Assembly (NCBI GenBank): GCA_900553935.1
Contig: USFK01000117.1
Coordinates: 1 to 5,246 of the forward strand
Direction of reading: 5' to 3'
Source: an uncultured Collinsella sp.
Lineage (GTDB): Bacteria > Actinomycetota > Coriobacteriia > Coriobacteriales > Coriobacteriaceae
Length of the DNA stretch: 5,246 nt
Part shown: in pieces, positions 1 to 5,187 of the stretch
How the letters are laid out: every line of letters starts with the position of its first letter
Position numbering within the stretch: the first letter of the stretch is position 1
The notes under the pieces: model-generated
Databases searched by the model: none
What the model was told of the DNA's origin: nothing
What the model saw: the letters and a program-made list of their open reading frames with translations, nothing else
Program-made: the position numbers and the translations under genes

Positions 1-34
1 CTTTATCCCGCCCGTTCGTTTGTCTAGTTGGGCA

Positions 35-901
35 TTATCGGCCCGAAGCCACGCCCATGCCGTAGCCGATAATGAGCCCGTGCATCTCGGCATAATATGA
101 ATCTAGCCCGTTGCAGGGCATGACAATCGTCTTGGAGCCGGGCCAGTGCTCGACAATGCGGTCGGCAAGCGCCTGGGCTCCAGCTTCGTTCTCAACGTGA
201 TCGATGATGACCTCGCCGCCCGTGAAACCTTCGGCCTCCATGGTGTCGACAATCTTGGTGAGCATCTTCTTTTCGCCACGCGTGTGCCCGACGAGTTCAA
301 TTTTGCCCGCTTCGCTCGCCGTGCCCAAAATGCGGATATTGAGCTTGTTGGCAATAACGCCGGCCGCCTTAGGAATACGTCCGGCCTTCGCAAGGTTTTC
401 GTAATTGCACAAACTAAAGAGGATCTTGCTCTGCTGCTCCAAGCTATCGAAGTAGGCGCAGGCATTCTCAAAGGAGGTATCCGGGTTGCTTGCAAGATAG
501 CGGTCGAACAGCAGGAAGATTAGGTCCATTTTGCCACCTGCGGCTCGCGAGTTAACCAAATGAATCTGACGATTGGGCTCCTCGGCAAGCACCATGTCAC
601 GTGCGGTGGCCGCGGCATTGTAGCTTCCCGATACGCCCTCCGAGATGGGCATGCAAATCGTCTTGTCGGCAAGCCTAAAGAGTTCGGCCCACTCCCCTAC
701 GCTTGGACAGGCGCTTGAAGAAGCACTTGACTCCGCCTGCACGGCGCAATTGAGCTCGTGAACGTCGAGCGTGAGGTCATCGACAAACTCGCGCTCCCCC
801 ACTCGGATCTTAAGGGGTGCAAATGCAAAGGTGGTATGAGGTGCGGTTGGCTGCCAATCGCGAAGATTGCAGCTCGAATCGGAGATAAGCGCCCAGCTCA
901 T
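35..901 (-). CDS. DegV family fatty-acid-binding protein (FakB-like)
   Basis: This 288-residue protein has the usual length of the DegV family. Members bind a single fatty acid; FakB members present it to the kinase FakA for phosphorylation, feeding exogenous fatty acids into phospholipid synthesis. Visible landmarks are the N-terminal ISDSSCNL (residues 6-13), a serine-rich SSACPS (62-67) where the family has its TSQPS-like ligand loop, SEGVSGSYNAA (87-97, matching the SGTY-type motif) and NLAKAGRI (169-176, the LKKGGRI-type motif). The C-terminus is atypical: the usual HTGP-type loop is represented by HGLIIGYGMG (274-283). The ATG at 901 is preceded by GAAAGGA (908-914) with a 6-base spacer. 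The gene is separated from the upstream hydrolase gene by a terminator, so it is probably transcribed alone. No FakA partner is in the window, so the fatty-acid role rests on family membership. Confidence 0.92.
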   Translation of the reverse strand: MSWALISDSSCNLRDWQPTAPHTTFAFAPLKIRVGEREFVDDLTLDVHELNCAVQAESSASSSACPSVGEWAELFRLADKTICMPISEGVSGSYNAAATARDMVLAEEPNRQIHLVNSRAAGGKMDLIFLLFDRYLASNPDTSFENACAYFDSLEQQSKILFSLCNYENLAKAGRIPKAAGVIANKLNIRILGTASEAGKIELVGHTRGEKKMLTKIVDTMEAEGFTGGEVIIDHVENEAGAQALADRIVEHWPGSKTIVMPCNGLDSYYAEMHGLIIGYGMGVASGR

Positions 902-930
902 TGAGGGTCCTTTCTATTTGTTCCTCAACA

Positions 931-959
931 ATTATAGCCGTCTTTCGGATTGATTGGAC
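931..959 (-). promoter_or_regulatory. Probable promoter of the degV-family gene
   Basis: On the minus strand a perfect -10 hexamer TATAAT lies at 931-936. It would give a start near 924 and a leader of about 23 bases before the ATG at 901. With a 17-base spacer the -35 would be GTCCAA (954-959), a poor match, so the promoter may need an activator or rely mainly on its -10. Both hexamers touch arms of the three-part repeat at 934-992. Its position downstream of the hydrolase terminator fits an independent unit. Confidence 0.5.
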
Positions 960-992
960 GGCTATCTAGTTTTGAATACTAGATAGCCGTCC
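934..992. repeat. Three-arm inverted and direct repeat overlapping the degV promoter
   Basis: A perfect 15-bp inverted repeat, GGACGGCTATCTAGT at 956-970 and its complement at 978-992, flanks a 7-base spacer. A third arm, ATAGCCGTC at 934-942, also pairs perfectly with GACGGCTAT at 957-965. Two mutually exclusive pairings are therefore possible. No T-run follows on either strand, so it is not a standard terminator. The third arm overlaps the -10 hexamer of the degV promoter, which suggests an operator; this is inference. Confidence 0.75.
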
Positions 993-1016
993 TGATCTTA
1001 AGGCAAACTGTTGGGG

Positions 1017-1056
1017 CAAAAAGAATGGGCCTCGTGACTCAAGATCGCGAGGCCCA
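1017..1056 (-). terminator. Intrinsic terminator of the NlpC/P60 hydrolase gene
   Basis: On the minus strand TGGGCCTCG (1056-1048) pairs with CGAGGCCCA (1034-1026) across a 13-base loop. It is followed directly by TTCTTTTTG (1025-1017). A GC-rich 9-bp stem plus a U-rich tract 24 bases after the hydrolase stop codon is a classic rho-independent terminator. It probably closes the transcript that carries the upstream genes. Confidence 0.88.
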
Positions 1057-1079
1057 CGTTCGTTCGCTGTAGAAATAAA

Positions 1080-2204
1080 TTAGTAGCGCACGAAGATGTA
1101 ATTGTTGTTCATGCCAGCGGCAACGGAGCTGATGATAACGCCCGTCTTGTAGTCGGAAGCATGGATCATCTGGCCGTTACCAATGTAGATGCCGGTGTGG
1201 TAAGAGTTAACCACGACGTCGCCAGGCTGGGGATCGGACACGCGGGTCCAGCCCATGAAGGTGCCCGTAGTGCCAAGGCGGCAATAACGGCCCGTGAGGC
1301 AGTAGCTTACAAAGCCGGAGCAGTCAAAGCTGTTCGGTCCAATACCGCCCCAAGAATAAGCATAGCCAAGCTTGCTGTAGGCGCGCGAAACAACGGAGCC
1401 ACCATCAACAGATTGACTCGGTGCTGAGGGCGTGGGTGCCGGAGCGGGCGTGGGGGCAGGCTGCGGCGTGGGAGCAGGAGCGGGCGTGGGCGCAGGCGTG
1501 TTGCCACCGCCGTTGTTGGTCGTACCGCCACCATTGTTGGTGTTCTCGGTCGTACCGGCGGTGTCGTTGCTCACCGTGGCCTTTTCGGCGGTGCTGGCAT
1601 TAATGCCAGCCTGCAGCGCAGCGTTGGCCTCGGCCTCGGCAGCGAGCTCGGCCTGCAGCTGCGAATCCAGGGAGTTCACGACACTCTGGGCCTCAGCCTG
1701 CTGAGCATTGAGCTCGTCGACCTTCTTCTGTGTCGCGGCGACGTTCTTCTCCTGCTCGGTCTGCTTATCGGTGAGCTGCTGCTTAAGGTCCTTGACCTCC
1801 TGAATGGACTGGGCCTGCTTGTCGGACACCTTGCCGTAGTAGAAGAGACGGTTGAGCATGTCGCCCAGATCGTCGACGCCCGTCAGAACCTGAAGGAGAC
1901 TCAGACCGCCGGTCTTGTACTCACCGGCAACGTAGTTAGAGAGCTTGGCCTGGCCTTCGGCAATCTCTTGCTGCTTTTGCGTGATTTCGCCTGCAGTCTG
2001 ATCAAGCTCCTGCGTCTGTGCGGAGAGTTCTTCATGAATTTGCTGGGTTTGCGTGCCAATCTGCTCTAGCTTGGTACGGGCAGCGGCAAGGTCGGATGCG
2101 GTATCGGCATAGGCAGGAGCCGAGAGGCCCAGGCCCAAAACACAAGCGAGGGTTGCCGTAGCAGCGCAGCGTGCCATGTTTCTGTGCGTGTTTGCTGTGC
2201 GCAT
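1080..2204 (-). CDS. Secreted coiled-coil NlpC/P60 peptidoglycan hydrolase
   Basis: This 374-residue exported cell-wall enzyme has the layout of CwlO/PcsB/SagA-type hydrolases. A Sec signal peptide covers residues 1-33, with a likely cut after AYA (31-33). A long helical, glutamine-rich coiled-coil region (about 36-203) is broken by a hinge with GEYKTGGLSLLQVL, as in that family. An unstructured Gly/Asn/Thr then Pro/Ala/Thr linker (about 204-265) leads to the C-terminal NlpC/P60 domain (about 266-374). The catalytic residues expected of the family are visible: Cys295 in FDCSGF, His336 in YHTGIYIG and His348 in IHAS. NlpC/P60 enzymes are cysteine peptidases that cut stem peptides, typically the D-Glu to diamino acid bond. 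The ATG has AAAGGA about 6 bases upstream. It starts 32 bases after apt and is probably cotranscribed with it. In relatives the coiled coil is controlled by FtsEX; that control here is inference. Confidence 0.93.
   Translation of the reverse strand: MRTANTHRNMARCAATATLACVLGLGLSAPAYADTASDLAAARTKLEQIGTQTQQIHEELSAQTQELDQTAGEITQKQQEIAEGQAKLSNYVAGEYKTGGLSLLQVLTGVDDLGDMLNRLFYYGKVSDKQAQSIQEVKDLKQQLTDKQTEQEKNVAATQKKVDELNAQQAEAQSVVNSLDSQLQAELAAEAEANAALQAGINASTAEKATVSNDTAGTTENTNNGGGTTNNGGGNTPAPTPAPAPTPQPAPTPAPAPTPSAPSQSVDGGSVVSRAYSKLGYAYSWGGIGPNSFDCSGFVSYCLTGRYCRLGTTGTFMGWTRVSDPQPGDVVVNSYHTGIYIGNGQMIHASDYKTGVIISSVAAGMNNNYIFVRY
1441..1497. repeat. 36-bp-period tandem repeat encoding the Pro/Ala/Thr linker
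   Basis: The 21-base unit at 1441-1461 recurs at 1477-1497 with one mismatch, giving a 36-base period (12 codons). It lies in frame in the hydrolase gene and encodes the alternating Pro-Ala/Thr-Pro linker between the coiled coil and the catalytic domain. Such in-frame repeats can change copy number without breaking the gene. Confidence 0.7.
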
Positions 2205-2236
2205 GGAGCTTCCTTTCCGGTATCTAAGGGTAGCGG

Positions 2237-2767
2237 CTAGTCCACCGTTACCAGGCTAAAGAGCTCAACGTCGTCGTTAGAAGGCGTGAGCTTCTTGCGC
2301 GGGTTGAGAAACGCAAGCTCAAGGATACAACCGTAACCTACAAGCTTTGCGCCCATATCTCGCACCAGTTTACCTGTTGCCTCGACAGTTCCGCCCGTCG
2401 CGACCAAGTCGTCCAGAATCAACACGGTATCTTTAGAGCTGATGGCATCGGCGTGGATCTCGATAGAATCCGTTCCATACTCGAGCTCGTAGCTCTCGCT
2501 GACCGTCTTGCGCGGCAATTTGCCCGGCTTACGTGCGGGAATAAAGCCGGCACCCAGGGCGACGGCCACGGGCACACCGACCATAAAGCCACGGGCCTCG
2601 GGTCCTACGACCTTGGTAATGCCCATGTCGGCAAAATGCTCGGCCAGGGCATCCACCATGGCCTTCAGGGCCTCGGGATTTCCAAAGAGCGGCGTGATGT
2701 CCTTAAAGACGACTCCGGGCTCGGGATAGTCGGGGATATCGACGATATGAGATTCGAAGTCGTACAT
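2237..2767 (-). CDS. apt: Adenine phosphoribosyltransferase
   Basis: This cytosolic purine salvage enzyme converts adenine and PRPP to AMP and pyrophosphate. At 176 residues it is the standard bacterial Apt length. Diagnostic features are the N-terminal IPDYPEPGVVFKDITPL (residues 11-27), the GPEARGF segment (55-61), the flexible-loop region ARKPGKLPRKTVSESYELEYG (78-98) and the PRPP-binding loop VLILDDLVATGGT (115-127) with its paired aspartates. The ATG at 2767 is preceded by AAAGG (2774-2778) with a 6-base spacer. It begins 35 bases after the MerR gene and ends 32 bases before the hydrolase gene, with no terminator on either side, so it is probably inside a multi-gene transcript. Nothing is missing from the active site. 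Other phosphoribosyltransferases (Hpt, Xpt) are less likely because of the Apt-specific N-terminus. Confidence 0.97.
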   Translation of the reverse strand: MYDFESHIVDIPDYPEPGVVFKDITPLFGNPEALKAMVDALAEHFADMGITKVVGPEARGFMVGVPVAVALGAGFIPARKPGKLPRKTVSESYELEYGTDSIEIHADAISSKDTVLILDDLVATGGTVEATGKLVRDMGAKLVGYGCILELAFLNPRKKLTPSNDDVELFSLVTVD

Positions 2768-2802
2768 GGGTGACCTTTCATGGATTGCCGGGTGAACGGC
2801 GG

Positions 2803-3687
2803 TTATTTGCCCGTGTTAGCAGACGAGCTCTGCGAGGGGACGACGACTTTGGACGGCTGCACGAGCGACTCGTCGTGCGCGGCAACCGCGGGGACGCTTG
2901 TCGCATCGCTTTTAGCCTTGGTCGATTCGGAACGCGCAATCTCTTCATCGAGGGCATCGATGTCAGCGTCCTCGACCACGGCGTTGAGCGACTCAAAGAC
3001 ACGGTTCTTAAGTAGCGCGGTATGCACACCCTCGGTGAGGTCGTGCAGTTTCTTAAAAGCGCGCTCGAGCTTGGCGTCGCGCTCGTCATCGGAGGTATCC
3101 ATGCCGAGCATGCTCACGAGAACCTGCTCAAACATCGAAGATTCGCGGTTTGCCGACGATACGTACTGACGCAGGTTGCGCGGCTCAATGTGGAAGCGCG
3201 ACAGCTCCGAGCAGTAGCGGATGATTGGAAAATCGCGACCATCGACGAGCTCACGATTCTGCGGACTCTTGATGATGCGAATGAGGTCGTTCTCGGCGAG
3301 CGAGCGGATAAACGAGATCTCGACGCCCAGCATATCGGGAATGGTCTCGATGGGATGCAGCTTTTGTTTGGTCTCCTTGGGCTCCGTCTTAAGCGGAACA
3401 TCGGACAGCAAGCCCACCTCGTAGGCGAGCGTTGACAGGTCCGTGGCGTTTTCCAAGCGCTGCTTAATCACGTTGAGCGGCATGTAGCGGGTCTTCTGCA
3501 AGTGCAGGATGACCTCCAGGCGATCAACGTCCTCCTTAGAGTACTGACGGTATCCCTTAGGCGTACGATGAGGGGTAATGAGCCCCTCATCTTCTAGAAA
3601 TCTAATTTTTGAGTTCGAAAGATCGGGGTATGCGCCTCGAAGTAGGTTGACGACTTGGCCGATACTCAGATAGTTGCGTTCGGCCAT
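2803..3687 (-). CDS. MerR-family transcriptional regulator, Rv1828-like
   Basis: This is a 294-residue DNA-binding regulator. The N-terminal winged helix (about residues 6-76) starts YLSIGQVVNLL and contains the MerR signature RFLEDEGLITPHR...GYRQYSKEDVDRL (29-57). A second helical segment (about 114-190, with IEPRNLRQYVSSANRE at 167-182) and LTEGVHTALLKNRVFESL nearer the C-terminus resemble the Rv1828 family of Actinomycetota rather than metal- or drug-sensing MerR proteins. I see no cysteine pair suggesting metal sensing. The last 40 or so residues (about 252-294) are Ser/Ala/Val/Lys-rich and look disordered; I do not recall such a tail in Rv1828. The ATG lies 3 bases after the FHA stop codon, and GGTGAG (3694-3699) inside the FHA 3' end serves as ribosome site, which argues for translational coupling. 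The operator and regulated genes cannot be read from this window. Confidence 0.93.
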   Translation of the reverse strand: MAERNYLSIGQVVNLLRGAYPDLSNSKIRFLEDEGLITPHRTPKGYRQYSKEDVDRLEVILHLQKTRYMPLNVIKQRLENATDLSTLAYEVGLLSDVPLKTEPKETKQKLHPIETIPDMLGVEISFIRSLAENDLIRIIKSPQNRELVDGRDFPIIRYCSELSRFHIEPRNLRQYVSSANRESSMFEQVLVSMLGMDTSDDERDAKLERAFKKLHDLTEGVHTALLKNRVFESLNAVVEDADIDALDEEIARSESTKAKSDATSVPAVAAHDESLVQPSKVVVPSQSSSANTGK

Positions 3688-3690
3688 GCC

Positions 3691-4125
3691 CTACTCACCG
3701 GTTTCGATGCGCTCCGGCGTGCTCTCGTGGTAGATGAGCGTAAACGTACCGATCTGGACGGAAGAACCGTCGTGCAGCGGGGCTGCATTGACGATGGCAC
3801 CGTCGACCCAGGTGCCATTGAGCGAGCCCAAGTCCTCGATGCGAGCGCCGAGGCCCTCGCGGATAATGCGCGCGTGGCTGCGCGATACGGTCATGTCATT
3901 GAGGAAGATGCCGTTCGCAGGATCGCGGCCGATGGTGGTCACGTCGTCCTCGAGCTCAAAGGCGGCACCAGTCTGCGGACCCTTGACGATGGACAGAACG
4001 GGGGCGGTGATGCGCACGTTGGCCATGAGGTCGGGAACGGTGACGTCGCTTGAAGGCACGCGGAATACGCAGGTAGCGTCAGCAGTCTTATCATTCTGAG
4101 GCATATTGTTAACCATGTTGTCCAT
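3691..4125 (-). CDS. FHA-domain signalling protein, GarA/OdhI-like
   Basis: This small cytosolic phosphothreonine-binding protein has 144 residues from the chosen start. The FHA domain spans about residues 43-131. The expected binding residues are present: Gly66-Arg67 (TIGRDP), Ser81-Arg82 and His84 (VSRSHA), and Asn103-Gly104 (GSLNGTWV). The domain resembles mycobacterial GarA throughout, including its end (VQIGTFTLIYH). Upstream of the domain, DATCVFR (16-22) resembles the GarA phosphorylation motif ETTSVFR, with only the second threonine kept (Thr18). GarA and OdhI, when unphosphorylated, bind and inhibit 2-oxoglutarate dehydrogenase and regulate glutamate metabolism; phosphorylation makes the tail fold onto its own FHA domain. 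Whether those targets exist here is unknown. I chose the ATG at 4125 over an upstream TTG at 4158 because AGGGG (4131-4135) sits 5 bases before it. Start codons at residues 4 and 8 are weaker alternatives. Confidence 0.93.
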   Translation of the reverse strand: MDNMVNNMPQNDKTADATCVFRVPSSDVTVPDLMANVRITAPVLSIVKGPQTGAAFELEDDVTTIGRDPANGIFLNDMTVSRSHARIIREGLGARIEDLGSLNGTWVDGAIVNAAPLHDGSSVQIGTFTLIYHESTPERIETGE

Positions 4126-4191
4126 GACAACCCCTAACTTATCGCGGACGTGCCGCAAATAATGAACCGTACGTAATCATACCCCAACGAA

Positions 4192-4896
4192 TCAGTCTTC
4201 GATTTCGGGGTTCAGAAAGTCGATGTCCTCGTCCTCGGGATGCGCGAGAGCCTGTTTAATGGCCACTCCGCCCTTAATGGAATAGATGACAGCCGTGAGC
4301 ATGGAGAAGATCACGCCGCCGTACACAAAGAAGATGCCGAGGGGCACCGAGCTTCCGTTGAGGCCCGGGAAGGCCGTAAGGGTTGAAGGTAAAAGATGCA
4401 GGCCGTCAATAACGGGGAACCCGAGCAGCATGAGCGAGAAGCCGGTCATGAGCAGTGCAGTGGCAATCTTTCCGGGAAAGACGACATCGATGGGGCGACG
4501 GTGATAATGACGCACGATAAGCGTGCCGATGCCCAGATAGATGTCGCGGCCAATAATGAGCACGCAGACCCAGATTGGCAACTCTCCGCGAACCACCAGC
4601 CCAAGTACGCCGGTGAACAGCAGCGCACGGTCGCAGATGGGATCCATGACCTTGCCGAGCCACGAGACCGTCTTGGTCATGCGGGCGATCTGACCGTCCA
4701 TCCAGTCGGTAGAGGCGGCAACGGCGTAGATAACGATGGCGATGACGCGGTTGTTATCCGTCACAAACAGGTACAGAAATACCAGGGTGAGGATCAGGCG
4801 CGTAAAGGTGATGAAATTGGAGATCGTAAAGATCTTATTCGACGGGTAATCGGAAGTGCCGATAAGCTCCTTTTTGATCTTCTTTTTGATGCCCAC
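4192..4896 (-). CDS. CDP-alcohol phosphatidyltransferase (PgsA-like membrane phospholipid synthase)
   Basis: This integral membrane enzyme transfers a phosphatidyl group from CDP-diacylglycerol to an alcohol. The family signature D-x2-DG-x2-AR-x8-G-x3-D-x3-D is complete: Asp64, Asp67-Gly68, Ala71-Arg72, Gly81, Asp85 and Asp89, numbering from the GTG. The N-terminus is basic (GIKKKIKKE), then NKIFTISNFITFTRLILTL (20-38) matches the N-x-x-T-x-x-R opening of PgsA-type enzymes. Several hydrophobic segments follow, and the tail is acidic. The 234-residue length is normal for the family. The product is probably phosphatidylglycerophosphate, but cardiolipin or phosphatidylinositol-type synthases share the signature, so the substrate is open. 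The frame runs up to an ATG at 5022, but the GTG at 4896 has a strong ribosome site, a promoter just upstream and a family-like N-terminus, whereas the extra 42 residues look non-coding. Confidence 0.9.
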   Translation of the reverse strand: MGIKKKIKKELIGTSDYPSNKIFTISNFITFTRLILTLVFLYLFVTDNNRVIAIVIYAVAASTDWMDGQIARMTKTVSWLGKVMDPICDRALLFTGVLGLVVRGELPIWVCVLIIGRDIYLGIGTLIVRHYHRRPIDVVFPGKIATALLMTGFSLMLLGFPVIDGLHLLPSTLTAFPGLNGSSVPLGIFFVYGGVIFSMLTAVIYSIKGGVAIKQALAHPEDEDIDFLNPEIED

Positions 4897-4900
4897 AGGA

Positions 4901-4907
4901 CTCCCCC
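4901..4907 (-). promoter_or_regulatory. Ribosome binding site deciding the GTG start of the phosphatidyltransferase
   Basis: GGGGGAG on the minus strand ends 4 bases before the GTG at 4896. The in-frame ATG at 5022 has only A-rich sequence and no purine-rich GGAG-like site at the right distance. This, with the promoter at 4933-4961, is the main reason for the shorter gene model. Confidence 0.75.
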
Positions 4908-4932
4908 GCTGGTTAACGACAAAACTTTCGAT

Positions 4933-4961
4933 ACTATACCCGTTCCGGCGATGTCTATCCA
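4933..4961 (-). promoter_or_regulatory. Probable promoter of the phosphatidyltransferase-FHA-MerR gene cluster
   Basis: On the minus strand TGGATA (4956-4961, 4 of 6 matches to the -35 consensus) lies 17 bases from TATAGT (4933-4938, 5 of 6 matches to the -10 consensus). Initiation would be near 4926, giving a leader of about 30 bases before the GTG start. This would place the longer ATG model at 5022 upstream of the transcript. Confidence 0.55.
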
Positions 4962-5024
4962 GCGTAAGCATAGAGAGTCCAGACATATGGAGGATGCTAC
5001 TGGGTTGTGCGGGATTCTGCATTT

Positions 5025-5081
5025 GTGTACATCAGCCTCCAAATATGACATTTTTCGGCATCTTTGATGGCTGATGTACAC
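5025..5081. repeat. Perfect 13-bp inverted repeat with 31-base spacer
   Basis: GTGTACATCAGCC (5025-5037) and its exact complement GGCTGATGTACAC (5069-5081) flank 31 bases. Inside, after two mismatches, CAAA (5040-5043) pairs with TTTG (5063-5066), so one long hairpin is possible. On the plus strand only GTTTTG follows, and on the minus strand AAATGC, so it is a poor terminator for either direction. It lies about 65 bases upstream of the -35 of the phosphatidyltransferase promoter. Confidence 0.75.
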
Positions 5082-5159
5082 GTTTTGATTCGGTGATTAC
5101 ATCGATCGGGAAAGTTGTTGCCTTAAGCAAATTAATCATGATGTGCGGGTCGAGAAGGG

Positions 5160-5187
5160 TTGGCGCCAAAAGAACCCAACGGCCGTT
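5160..5187. repeat. Pair of 10-bp perfect palindromes
   Basis: TTGGCGCCAA (5160-5169) and AACGGCCGTT (5178-5187) are each perfectly self-complementary and lie 8 bases apart. In addition GGGTT (5157-5161) can pair with AACCC (5173-5177). They may be protein-binding sites or part of a folded element; no function can be assigned from sequence alone. Confidence 0.5.

Noticed and set aside
10..33. Possible terminator after the degV-family gene (GCCC pairing with GGGC)
   Set aside because: Only 4 pairs with a 16-base loop, and the sequence runs off the window edge before any T-run could be judged.
2142..2147. Possible lipoprotein cysteine (LAC at residues 19-21) in the hydrolase signal peptide
   Set aside because: The residue at -3 is Thr and the hydrophobic core continues past the cysteine to a good AYA signal-peptidase I site, so it is a Sec-secreted protein.
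3022..3435. Plus-strand open frame opposite the MerR gene
   Set aside because: Its sequence is the complement of conserved MerR codons and shows no family features; treated as a shadow.
4144..4156. Small hairpin GCGG-CACGT-CCGC between the phosphatidyltransferase and FHA genes
   Set aside because: Only 4 base pairs and no T-run follow, so it is not a credible terminator.
4176..4181. TATGAT on the minus strand upstream of the FHA gene as a possible internal promoter
   Set aside because: No acceptable -35 sequence is found at 16 to 18 bases; left out as a feature, although an internal start cannot be excluded.
4396..5067. Plus-strand open frame of 223 codons opposite the phosphatidyltransferase gene
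   Set aside because: It is antisense to a gene with a complete family signature, its translation is rich in Asp/Arg/His with no domain, and it shows no ribosome site. It is a high-GC shadow frame.
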